Below are positions 5,339 through 12,024 of a stretch of DNA of 21,040 bases, piece after piece. Below the pieces are notes generated by a model that saw only the letters and a list, made by a program, of their open reading frames with translations, ran no database searches and was not told the origin of the DNA. The stretch spans positions 1 to 21,040 of the forward strand of contig JAEYUG010000051.1 of the NCBI GenBank assembly GCA_023432805.1, in the 5' to 3' direction. A program made the translations under genes and the position numbers. How positions within the stretch are numbered: the stretch's first letter is position 1; the number at the start of each line of letters is the position of its first letter. This stretch comes from Bacteroidota bacterium (GTDB taxonomy: Bacteria > Bacteroidota > Ignavibacteria > SZUA-365).

Positions 5339-5367
5339 TTGATCGGCTCCGCCCCCCGGCGTATATT
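5339..5367 (+). promoter_or_regulatory. Promoter of proS
   Basis: TTGATC (5339-5344) is followed after exactly 17 bases by TATATT (5362-5367). Transcription would begin near 5374, giving a leader of about 55 bases before the ATG at 5429. Confidence 0.6.
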
Positions 5368-5379
5368 ACAGGTCTGTAA
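5366..5379. promoter_or_regulatory. TTACAG-GT-CTGTAA operator candidate at the proS start site
   Basis: A 6-bp perfect inverted repeat with a 2-base centre overlaps the end of the -10 box and the predicted transcription start of proS. A protein bound there would block initiation. The regulator is not known. Confidence 0.4.
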
Positions 5380-5428
5380 ATCACGACGTCAAACGAGTCT
5401 GTTGCTTTCAAACCAACGAGTTACATTC

Positions 5429-7141
5429 ATGCGTCTCTCCCAGTACTTCATCCCCACCCAAAAGGAAATCCCAGCCGACGCGATCATCCCGAGCCATCAG
5501 CTCATGATTCGTGCAGGCATGATCCGTCCGCTTTCCGCGGGCATCTACTCGATGCTGCCCTTCGGCTGGCGGGTGTGGAAGAAGGTGATGGACATCATCC
5601 GCGAGGAGATGGACGCGATCGGCGGCATGGAGTTCCACCTGCCGGCGCTCAATCCGATCGAGATCTGGGAAGAGACGGGACGCGTCGAGGCCTTCGGCGA
5701 CACGATGTTCCACATCAAGAATCGCGACTACGTGCTCGCACCGACGCACGAGGAGATCATCACGAGTGTCGCGCGCGCGTTCGTGCGGTCGTACAAGGAC
5801 ATGCCGCAGATCTGGTACCAGATCCAGACGAAGTTCCGCAACGAGCCGCGACCGAAGTCCGGCGTGATCCGCGGCCGCCAGTTCACGATGAAGGATGCCT
5901 ACTCGCTCGACAACAGCTGGGAGGGTCTCGACGAGAGCTACCGCAAGCATCACGACGCGTATTGCCGCATCTACGAGCGCTGCGGACTGACGTTCTTCGT
6001 GGTCGGTGCCTCGAGCGGCGCGATGGGCGGCACGGGCTCGCAGGAGTTCATGGTCGAATCCGACGCGGGCGAGGATCTCTGCGCGTTCAATCTCGAGAGC
6101 GGCTATGCGGCCAACATCGAAGTGGCTTCGTCGGCGCTGCCGGTGGTCGCACGCCTCGATGAGAATCCCGCGGCAGAGAAGTTCGCCACCCCGACGGCAA
6201 AGAGCATCGACGATCTGATCGAGCAGTACGGCATTGCCGAGGAGCGCTGCGCCAAGTCGCTCGTGTATTTCGCCGACGAGAAGCCGTACCTGATCTTCAT
6301 GTGCGGCAATGACCAGCTCAACGAGGCGAAGCTGCAGACGGCGCTCGGTGCGGTGAACGTGCGTCCCGCCCGCGACGAGGAGCTCGCCGGACTGACCGGC
6401 GCCGACAGCGGATCGATCGGTCCGTTGAATTTGAAATCCGCTCTGCCCCAGATCGCCGACTTGCGCATCGCGCATGCGAACGGCATGGTGAGCGGCGCGA
6501 ACGAAAACGGATTCCACTACCGCAACATCGACCTCGACCGCGACGCGGCGATCACGGCGTACCACGACCTGCGCACGGTGTGCGAGGGCGAGCCCGATCC
6601 GATTGCAGGAAAGCCCCTGAGCGTGAAGAAGGCGATCGAGGTGGGACACATCTTCAAACTCGGCACGCGCTATTCGGAAGCCATGCGCGCCGTGTTCCTC
6701 GATGACAAGGGCACGGAGCATCCGATCATCATGGGCAGCTACGGCATCGGCGTCGAACGCGTGGTGGCCTGCCACATCGAGCAGCGGCATGACAAGGACG
6801 GCATTGTCTGGCATCCCTCGATCGCGCCGTTCCACGTGCAGATCACCGCGGTGAAGATCGAGAGCGACATCGTGCGCGAGGCGGCGGACCGTCTCTATCG
6901 CGATCTGACGGGCATGGGCAACGAGGTACTGTTCGATGATCGCGCAGGCGTGAGTCCCGGTTTCAAGTTCAAGGATGCCGACCTGCTCGGCCTTCCGATC
7001 AACGTGATCGTAGGCGAGAAGCACCTGGCCGATGGCAACATCGAGATCAAGATCCGCTCCACCGGCGAGCGCCGCATCGTGCCGATCGATGATGCCGCCA
7101 CCACCTGCGCAGAGATTCTCGAGGAACTCATGGGCAGCTGA
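5429..7141 (+). CDS. proS: Proline--tRNA ligase, bacterial type with editing domain
   Basis: ProS charges tRNA-Pro with proline using ATP in the cytoplasm. From ATG 5429 the protein has 570 residues, the normal length of bacterial-type ProRS. It begins MRLSQYFIPTQKE, the usual opening; the frame is open further upstream but that extension is not conserved-looking. Class II landmarks are present: LAPTHEE (104-109), motif 2 with FRNEPRPKSGVIRGRQFTMK (136-155) and motif 3 GSYGIGVER (436-444). The editing insertion occupies about 224-395 with the specificity lysine in AKSLVYF (K276). The C-terminal anticodon-binding domain is about 466-570. The gene is alone on its strand, preceded by a sigma70-like promoter with a palindrome at the start site, and followed by a strong terminator. 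The large open frame on the opposite strand is a GC-rich coding shadow. Confidence 0.97.
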   Translation: MRLSQYFIPTQKEIPADAIIPSHQLMIRAGMIRPLSAGIYSMLPFGWRVWKKVMDIIREEMDAIGGMEFHLPALNPIEIWEETGRVEAFGDTMFHIKNRDYVLAPTHEEIITSVARAFVRSYKDMPQIWYQIQTKFRNEPRPKSGVIRGRQFTMKDAYSLDNSWEGLDESYRKHHDAYCRIYERCGLTFFVVGASSGAMGGTGSQEFMVESDAGEDLCAFNLESGYAANIEVASSALPVVARLDENPAAEKFATPTAKSIDDLIEQYGIAEERCAKSLVYFADEKPYLIFMCGNDQLNEAKLQTALGAVNVRPARDEELAGLTGADSGSIGPLNLKSALPQIADLRIAHANGMVSGANENGFHYRNIDLDRDAAITAYHDLRTVCEGEPDPIAGKPLSVKKAIEVGHIFKLGTRYSEAMRAVFLDDKGTEHPIIMGSYGIGVERVVACHIEQRHDKDGIVWHPSIAPFHVQITAVKIESDIVREAADRLYRDLTGMGNEVLFDDRAGVSPGFKFKDADLLGLPINVIVGEKHLADGNIEIKIRSTGERRIVPIDDAATTCAEILEELMGS

Positions 7142-7179
7142 TCGCGCGTCGCGCGCGCAGCGGGCGATTCAGAAACGAA

Positions 7180-7218
7180 GAACGCCGGTCTCCGTCAGGG
7201 GACCGGCGTTCGCGTTTT
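7180..7218 (+). terminator. Strong terminator between convergent proS and carA operons
   Basis: GAACGCCGGTC (7180-7190) pairs perfectly with GACCGGCGTTC (7201-7211): 11 bp with a 10-base loop. It is followed by CGCGTTTT. On the minus strand the stem is followed by TTCGTTTCT, so it can also stop the leftward carA operon. Confidence 0.85.
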
Positions 7219-7226
7219 CATCGTGC

Positions 7227-7256
7227 TAAACCGCAATAAACCATGATAAACCGTAG
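7227..7256 (+). repeat. Three tandem 10-bp repeats (TAAACCnnnn)
   Basis: TAAACCGCAA, TAAACCATGA and TAAACCGTAG follow one another without gaps, one per helical turn. On the minus strand they read as three GGTTTA blocks. They lie in the 3' region of the leftward operon, between its last stop codon and the shared terminator. The role is unknown. Confidence 0.55.
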
Positions 7257-7259
7257 TAA

Positions 7260-7277
7260 GATCCATACAATTGGATC
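7260..7277. repeat. Hairpin GATCCA-tacaat-TGGATC after the carA operon
   Basis: A 6-bp inverted repeat with a 6-base loop lies 11 bases past the stop codon of the last leftward gene. It could form a small RNA hairpin at the 3' end of the operon ahead of the main terminator. Confidence 0.35.
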
Positions 7278-7288
7278 GGATGCGAGGC

Positions 7289-7957
7289 CTATTTGCCGCG
7301 GCGGGGGACGGACTTGCGTGTCTCGGCTGGCGTCGAGCGGACTTCCTGCACACCGGCGAGGCGGCCATCGGGCGCGAAGGTGAAGTCGAAGGTTGCGGTC
7401 CTGACCGCGCCGGACTTGTCCTTCGCAGCAAAGCGATGCCGCACGCGGAAGCCCGACGTATCCGTCCGAGCCGACGGTTCGGCGAGCTGCCGTGCGAAGC
7501 CGCTGCGTCCGATCGCGAGCCGTCCGAGTTGCGCCACACGCGCATCGAGCGCCTCGCGCAGCTTCCCCTCGCGGGTGAGGATTGCATCACGCGTCTTCGA
7601 GTGCAGCACGGTATCCTCACGTGCCAGATCCTGCTTGAGCGTCGCCAGCGCGAGGCTGTCGGCGCCGAGGGCCTTCTGCTCGCGCGCGATGTCGCGGTCG
7701 AGCAGGGCGATTTCCCGCTCGAGTAGCTCGGCGCGGAAGATCGGCGTGTGGGTGAAGTCCTTCGGCACATAGGAGGAGGGATCGGGCAGCATCGAACGGA
7801 TGCGGGCGCGCACGGTGTCTTCGAACACGCGCGTGCGGGATTGTGCGTGCAGCAGCGAGGCATCCGTCGGAAGCCACGCGAGCAGGCTGCCGAGCAGCAG
7901 CACGCAGGTGAACAGTGCACGCGGCATGCGCGCGGAACCCGCAGGCGGCTGCCTCAT
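7289..7957 (-). CDS. Exported coiled-coil protein of unknown function
   Basis: I chose ATG 7957, which overlaps the carA stop as ATGA, giving 222 residues; a second ATG at 7927 (MPRALFTCVLLL) would start directly at the signal sequence. Residues about 11-39 form a hydrophobic export signal (LFTCVLLLGSLLAWL, then an SLLHAQ cleavage-like end). The mature part has a helical, charged segment rich in Leu/Glu/Arg heptads (about 75-135: LLEREIALLDRDIAREQKAL). It ends in a short beta-rich segment (RVRHRFAAKDKSGAVRTATF) with a basic tail. I recognise no family. Location is probably periplasmic or outer-membrane associated. It is the last gene of the leftward operon, translationally coupled to carA, and nothing in it suggests a role in carbamoyl phosphate synthesis. 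Confidence 0.7.
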   Translation of the reverse strand: MRQPPAGSARMPRALFTCVLLLGSLLAWLPTDASLLHAQSRTRVFEDTVRARIRSMLPDPSSYVPKDFTHTPIFRAELLEREIALLDRDIAREQKALGADSLALATLKQDLAREDTVLHSKTRDAILTREGKLREALDARVAQLGRLAIGRSGFARQLAEPSARTDTSGFRVRHRFAAKDKSGAVRTATFDFTFAPDGRLAGVQEVRSTPAETRKSVPRRGK

Positions 7958-9072
7958 GCGCGCCGCGCCTCCATCGCCCGCGTGAAATCGCGGAAGAGGT
8001 AGTCGCTGTCGTGGGGTCCGGGACTCGCCTCCGGATGATACTGCACGCAGAAGACGGGCAGCTCCCGATGCCGGAATCCCTCGACGGTCTGGTCGTTGAG
8101 ATTCACATGCGTGAGTTCGAGATGTGCGGGCAGGGAGTCGGCCGCGACGGCGAATCCATGATTCTGCGAGGTGATCTCGATTACACCCGTCGCACGATGC
8201 ATGACGGGATGATTCGCACCCCGGTGTCCGTATTTCAGCTTGTAGGTCGTTGCCCCGAAGGCCAGCGACAGGAGTTGATGTCCGAGGCAGATGCCGAACA
8301 CCGGTGTGCCGCTCTCGGCGAGTGCGCGCACTTCGGGAATCGCGTAGGTGACGGCGGCAGGGTCGCCGGGACCGTTCGAGAGAAACACGCCGTCGGGTGC
8401 GGAGGCGAGAATCTCCGCGGCGGGTGTCGAGGCGGGATACACAGTCAGCGCACAGCCCCAGGCAGAGAGACGCCGGAGGATGTTGTGCTTGATGCCATAG
8501 TCCACCACCGCGACGCGATGCCGCGGTGCGCCCTGTCCGTCGTGCGTGAAGCTCCACGCGCCCGCATCGCTCCATTCATATGCTGCCCCCGTTGTCACCT
8601 CGCGGGCCAGATCCGCACCCTGCATGTCGGGCACGGCCGCAACGTGCGAGCGCAGTTCCGCTTCGGTCATGTCTTCGGTCGTGATGTAGCCGCGCATCGC
8701 ACCGGTTGAGCGCAGGCGGCGCGTGAGCATGCGCGTGTCGATGCCGTCGATGGCCACGATGTTGTTGCGCGCCAGATAGTCGGCGAGCGAGGCTTCCGCA
8801 CGGTAGTTGCTGTGCACCTCGCTGTATTCACGCACGAGAAATCCGCGTACCCAGGGACGCGAGGATTCCACATCCTCGTCATTGACTCCGACATTTCCCA
8901 TCATCGGCGAGGTCATGGTGACGATCTGCCCGCAGTAGGAGGGATCGGTGAGAATTTCCTGGTATCCGCTCATCGCGGTGTTGAAGCAGACTTCGCCGCC
9001 GGTGGAACCCCGCGCGCCGAAGCCACGGCCGGTGAGCAGCGTGCCGTCTTCAAGAATCAGAGTGGCCTTCAT
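7954..9072 (-). CDS. carA: Carbamoyl-phosphate synthase small (glutaminase) subunit
   Basis: CarA hydrolyses glutamine and passes ammonia to CarB for carbamoyl phosphate synthesis, feeding arginine and pyrimidine pathways. The 372-residue protein is of normal length. The N-terminal CPSase small-chain domain (about 1-150) begins MKATLILEDGTLLTG and includes GEVCFNTAMSGYQEILTDPS. The class I glutamine amidotransferase domain (about 185-372) contains FLSNGPGDP, the nucleophile C262 in FGICLGHQ, and H346/E348 in QYHPEAS. All catalytic residues are intact. carB is not in the window, so the subunits are encoded apart. It is the middle gene of a leftward unit: 24 bases after a T9SS-type secreted protein gene, and overlapping the next gene by ATGA. 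Confidence 0.97.
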   Translation of the reverse strand: MKATLILEDGTLLTGRGFGARGSTGGEVCFNTAMSGYQEILTDPSYCGQIVTMTSPMMGNVGVNDEDVESSRPWVRGFLVREYSEVHSNYRAEASLADYLARNNIVAIDGIDTRMLTRRLRSTGAMRGYITTEDMTEAELRSHVAAVPDMQGADLAREVTTGAAYEWSDAGAWSFTHDGQGAPRHRVAVVDYGIKHNILRRLSAWGCALTVYPASTPAAEILASAPDGVFLSNGPGDPAAVTYAIPEVRALAESGTPVFGICLGHQLLSLAFGATTYKLKYGHRGANHPVMHRATGVIEITSQNHGFAVAADSLPAHLELTHVNLNDQTVEGFRHRELPVFCVQYHPEASPGPHDSDYLFRDFTRAMEARRA

Positions 9073-9096
9073 GTATGGGAGATCTTTCTGTCGCTG

Positions 9097-11868
9097 TTAT
9101 TTGAGGATGGTCATCGTGCGCGTCAGGCGTCCCGCCGACGTGGTCAGATGGTAGAAGTACACGCCCGCCGGAAGCTGCTGCGCATCGAACACTTCCGCAT
9201 GGGCGCCGGCTCCGCGTACGCCGTCGACGAGCACTGCGACGTCGTTGCCGCGCATGTCGGTCACGACCAGACGCACCTGCCGGGTCTCGGGATGCTGCCA
9301 GCGGATGACGGTCGAGGGATTGAAGGGATTCGGATAGTTCTGCTCGAGGGTGAGGGATGTCGGCGTCGCATCGTCGAGGGCAAGGCGTACGTCGGGACTG
9401 TAGGCAGTGCTGCCATCGGCGTCGATCTGCCGCAACCGGTAGGTCACGGCCGCGGCTCCCTGCGGAAGCTGCGTGTCGAGCCAGGTGTAGCTGCCACCCG
9501 CCTGCTGCGAACCGGTGCTCGGCACATAGCCGATTTCATGCCAGCCTGTTTCGCCTGTACGCTCGGTGGCGCGGCGCTCGATGGCGAATCCCACGCTGCC
9601 TGCCTCCCATGCCGTGCGCCAGGTCAGCCGCGCGTCGGCGCCATGCCGCTCGGCCGCGAAACTCGTGAACTGCACGGGCACGATCACATCGAGACTGTAG
9701 ACGCTGCGGCCATGCGTTGCGGCGTACAGGGTGCCGGTCGCGCGCTGCATTTCCAGATCGGCGACGACGACCTTCGGCATGCCCTGCGAGACGATGCTCC
9801 ATGTCGAGCCGCCGTTCGTGGTCACATACACGCCGAGATCCGTGCCGGCAAAGATCATGTCGGGATCCCATGGATTGACTTCGATCGCGCTGACGGGCAG
9901 CGCTGCCAGCGACGAGGAGATGCCTGCCCATGTGGCGCCTCCGTTCGTGGTCCTGAATACGTTCGGGGTCGAGTAGCCGGAGAAGCTCGCAAACCAGATG
10001 CTGTCGTTCGTGGGGTGCGGCTGTATGTCGGTGCACACGCGGGTGGGCAGTCCGGATTGGGAGTTCGTCCACGACGCCCCGCCATTGACCGAGCGCCAGA
10101 TGCGTCCGTTCCGGTAGCCGACGAACATGTGATTGCCGTTGCGGGGATTGATCGCGATGTAGTTGATCGACGAGGCGGAATCCATGTTGCCGTGAAAGGG
10201 CACCCAGAGCGTGCCGCGGTTCGTCGTCTTGTAGAGCTGCTTGGTCGTCGCGGTGAACAGCACGGTTGGCGTGGTGGGGTGGATCGCGACCGGTGTGCTC
10301 CAGAGGCCGCTGCCGTACAATCCCGTGTTGATGCCGGAATAGGAGGCGCCGCCGTTCGTCGACCGGTAGTGGTAGCCGTTCTGCGATTCGGTGTAGATGT
10401 AGTTGGCGTTTGTAGGATCGAAGACGACGTAGAATCCGTCACCGCCCGTGCTCTTCGACCAGTTGCCCGTCCCGGTCTTGCGATCCCATGACCCGTTGTC
10501 CTGCGTGCCGCCGCCCATGCGCGTGGGATCGAGGGTGGAAATCCCCATTTCGTAGAACTGCGTGATCGGCAGGTTCGCGTTGAGACTCGCGTAGGTGAGA
10601 CCCGCATTCGTCGAGCGATAGATGCCGCCGTCGTTGCCTTCGTAACAAATGGCCGGATGCGACAGGGAGAATTCGTGCGCATGATGATCGACATGGAGTC
10701 CGCTGATCGACGTCCAGCTCGTGCCGCTGTTCACCGTGCGGTAGATGCCGACGCCGCCGATGGTGACGATGGCGGGATTCTGGGGATCGACGGCGAGCTC
10801 GCAGAGATACCAGCCGTAGGTCGAGAAGAAGTTCGGGGTCGAGGCGTTGTTGATCCGCGACCATGTCGCACCGTCGTTCGTCGATTTGATCACGGCCTTC
10901 AGATTGCTCGATCCTTTTCCGGAGACGATCACGCCATAGAGCGTCGACGGCTGCGCGCGGCAGAGATCGAGCGCCATGCGTCCGACACTGTCGCTCGGCA
11001 CGCCGATGGACAGCTGCGTCCACGTCGCCCCACTGTTCGTGCTCTTGAAGACCCCCGCGGTCTGCTTGACCGCATACATGATGTCGGGATTGGTCGGGTG
11101 CAGCACGAGATCGAAGATCAACCCACTGAGCACCGACACCCAGTTCGCACCCTTGTTCGTCGTGCGGTAGAGTCCCTGCCGCGATGCACAGAGCACGATG
11201 CTGTCGTTGGCCAGATGCACGCGCAGCTTGGCGATGTTCTTCGCCGCCGTGCACATCGGCGAGCTCCACGTCGCACCTGCATCCGTCGAACGCACGATGC
11301 CGATGCCCGGGTAGGAATCCGCGCTGCCATTGGCCTCACCCGTGCCGACCCAGATCACGTTCGGGTCGTGGGGACTCACCTCGATCGCACCCATCGCCAT
11401 GGTGGCGAGATTCTCGGCGATCGGCACGAAATCGGCACCCGCATTCGTCGATTTCCACACGCCTCCGCTCGCTGCCGTGAAGTAGACGATGTCAGGATTT
11501 GTCGGATGGATGGCTATGCCCGTCACGCGTCCCCCGGCGTTGACCGGTCCCACCAGCGACCATGACAGGGCGGTCGTGCCACCCGCCTTCGACAGTGCGG
11601 AAGCCGGCTGCCAGACGTTCATGCTCTGGGACTGTTCCCACGCGCGATACTGTGCGTCTTCAGGGATCTCGGTGCCCGGCCAGACGCGCAGGTCCCGGAA
11701 ATGTTTGAAGCGCGATCGGATCGACTCCTCGCCATCCTTGAACAGGATGCTGACAGGATCGGGACGCGTGATGTCGAATTGCTGGGCGCTGGTCGTGGAA
11801 ATGGAAATGAGGATCAACAGGGTGAGGGCGGCTGCGGAACTGGAACCAAGGTGCATCGATCGCTGCAT
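9097..11868 (-). CDS. Large secreted Asp-box (BNR) repeat protein with T9SS sorting tail
   Basis: The 923-residue protein starts at ATG 11868 (or ATG 11856) with a signal peptide (ALTLLILISISTTSAQ). The bulk (about 60-700) is a beta-propeller array of sortilin/BNR type. I count twelve Asp-box-like motifs, for example KSTNAGADF, RSTDAGATW, KSTNSGATW and VTTNGGSTW, spaced among IHPTNPDIVY-like strands. After this comes an immunoglobulin/FN3-like segment (LTWRTAWEAGSVGFAIER, later YRLRQIDADG). The end is a typical type A T9SS C-terminal domain: LEQNYPNPFNPSTVIRW, then LPAGVYFYHL and a final TRTMTILK. The family is exported through the outer membrane and usually surface-attached or released. The ligand or enzymatic activity is unknown; Asp boxes alone do not prove glycosidase activity. 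It heads the operon with carA. Confidence 0.9.
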   Translation of the reverse strand: MQRSMHLGSSSAAALTLLILISISTTSAQQFDITRPDPVSILFKDGEESIRSRFKHFRDLRVWPGTEIPEDAQYRAWEQSQSMNVWQPASALSKAGGTTALSWSLVGPVNAGGRVTGIAIHPTNPDIVYFTAASGGVWKSTNAGADFVPIAENLATMAMGAIEVSPHDPNVIWVGTGEANGSADSYPGIGIVRSTDAGATWSSPMCTAAKNIAKLRVHLANDSIVLCASRQGLYRTTNKGANWVSVLSGLIFDLVLHPTNPDIMYAVKQTAGVFKSTNSGATWTQLSIGVPSDSVGRMALDLCRAQPSTLYGVIVSGKGSSNLKAVIKSTNDGATWSRINNASTPNFFSTYGWYLCELAVDPQNPAIVTIGGVGIYRTVNSGTSWTSISGLHVDHHAHEFSLSHPAICYEGNDGGIYRSTNAGLTYASLNANLPITQFYEMGISTLDPTRMGGGTQDNGSWDRKTGTGNWSKSTGGDGFYVVFDPTNANYIYTESQNGYHYRSTNGGASYSGINTGLYGSGLWSTPVAIHPTTPTVLFTATTKQLYKTTNRGTLWVPFHGNMDSASSINYIAINPRNGNHMFVGYRNGRIWRSVNGGASWTNSQSGLPTRVCTDIQPHPTNDSIWFASFSGYSTPNVFRTTNGGATWAGISSSLAALPVSAIEVNPWDPDMIFAGTDLGVYVTTNGGSTWSIVSQGMPKVVVADLEMQRATGTLYAATHGRSVYSLDVIVPVQFTSFAAERHGADARLTWRTAWEAGSVGFAIERRATERTGETGWHEIGYVPSTGSQQAGGSYTWLDTQLPQGAAAVTYRLRQIDADGSTAYSPDVRLALDDATPTSLTLEQNYPNPFNPSTVIRWQHPETRQVRLVVTDMRGNDVAVLVDGVRGAGAHAEVFDAQQLPAGVYFYHLTTSAGRLTRTMTILK

Positions 11869-11920
11869 GCTTAGTGGCGGGGAAGGGGATCAAACGTGTG
11901 CGTCATACCGGTACATCATT

Positions 11921-11928
11921 CAAAGGTA
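11921..11928 (-). promoter_or_regulatory. Bacteroidota-type -7 element for the Asp-box/carA operon
   Basis: TACCTTTG on the minus strand matches the TAnnTTTG element of Bacteroidota sigma factors, placing transcription start near 11914 and leaving a leader of about 46 bases. No clear -33 TTG motif was found at the expected spacing, so the assignment is tentative. Confidence 0.4.
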
Positions 11929-11941
11929 CGAAACGCGGAAG

Positions 11942-11957
11942 ATTCCATCCATGGAAT
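11942..11957. promoter_or_regulatory. 16-bp inverted repeat ATTCCAT-cc-ATGGAAT
   Basis: A perfect 7-bp inverted repeat with a 2-base centre lies directly upstream of the TACCTTTG element, covering about -28 to -43 of the predicted start. This is a typical operator or activator position for the Asp-box/carA operon. It is one of the best dyads in the window. Confidence 0.5.
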
Positions 11958-11966
11958 ATGATGATC

Positions 11967-11997
11967 AAAAACGCGCGGCTGTGCAGGAATTGCACGC
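11967..11997 (-). terminator. Weak terminator candidate after the murA operon
   Basis: On the minus strand GCGTGCA-attcc-TGCAC-a-GC forms a 7-bp stem with one bulge (11981-11997). It is followed after CGCG by TTTTT (11967-11971). The T-run is separated from the stem by several bases, so efficiency is uncertain. It would separate the murA operon from the next leftward operon. Confidence 0.35.
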
Positions 11998-12024
11998 AGG
12001 CGGGGAGAGCGCTCGCGGGACATC

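Noticed and set aside
4284..5411. 375-residue version of the barrel protein starting at 5411
   Set aside because: The extra 88 residues are Cys/Arg-rich and unlike a mature or signal sequence; starting at 5147 puts a normal signal peptide at the N-terminus.
5408..7024. 538-residue open frame on the strand opposite proS
   Set aside because: It is a frame shadow of a high-GC coding gene. The sequence is repetitive in Arg/His/Val/Asp with no recognisable domain, and proS is unambiguous.
8812..10491. 559-residue + strand frame across carA and the Asp-box gene
   Set aside because: It spans two firm opposite-strand genes and their junction, and its residues mirror their codons; no independent domain is seen.
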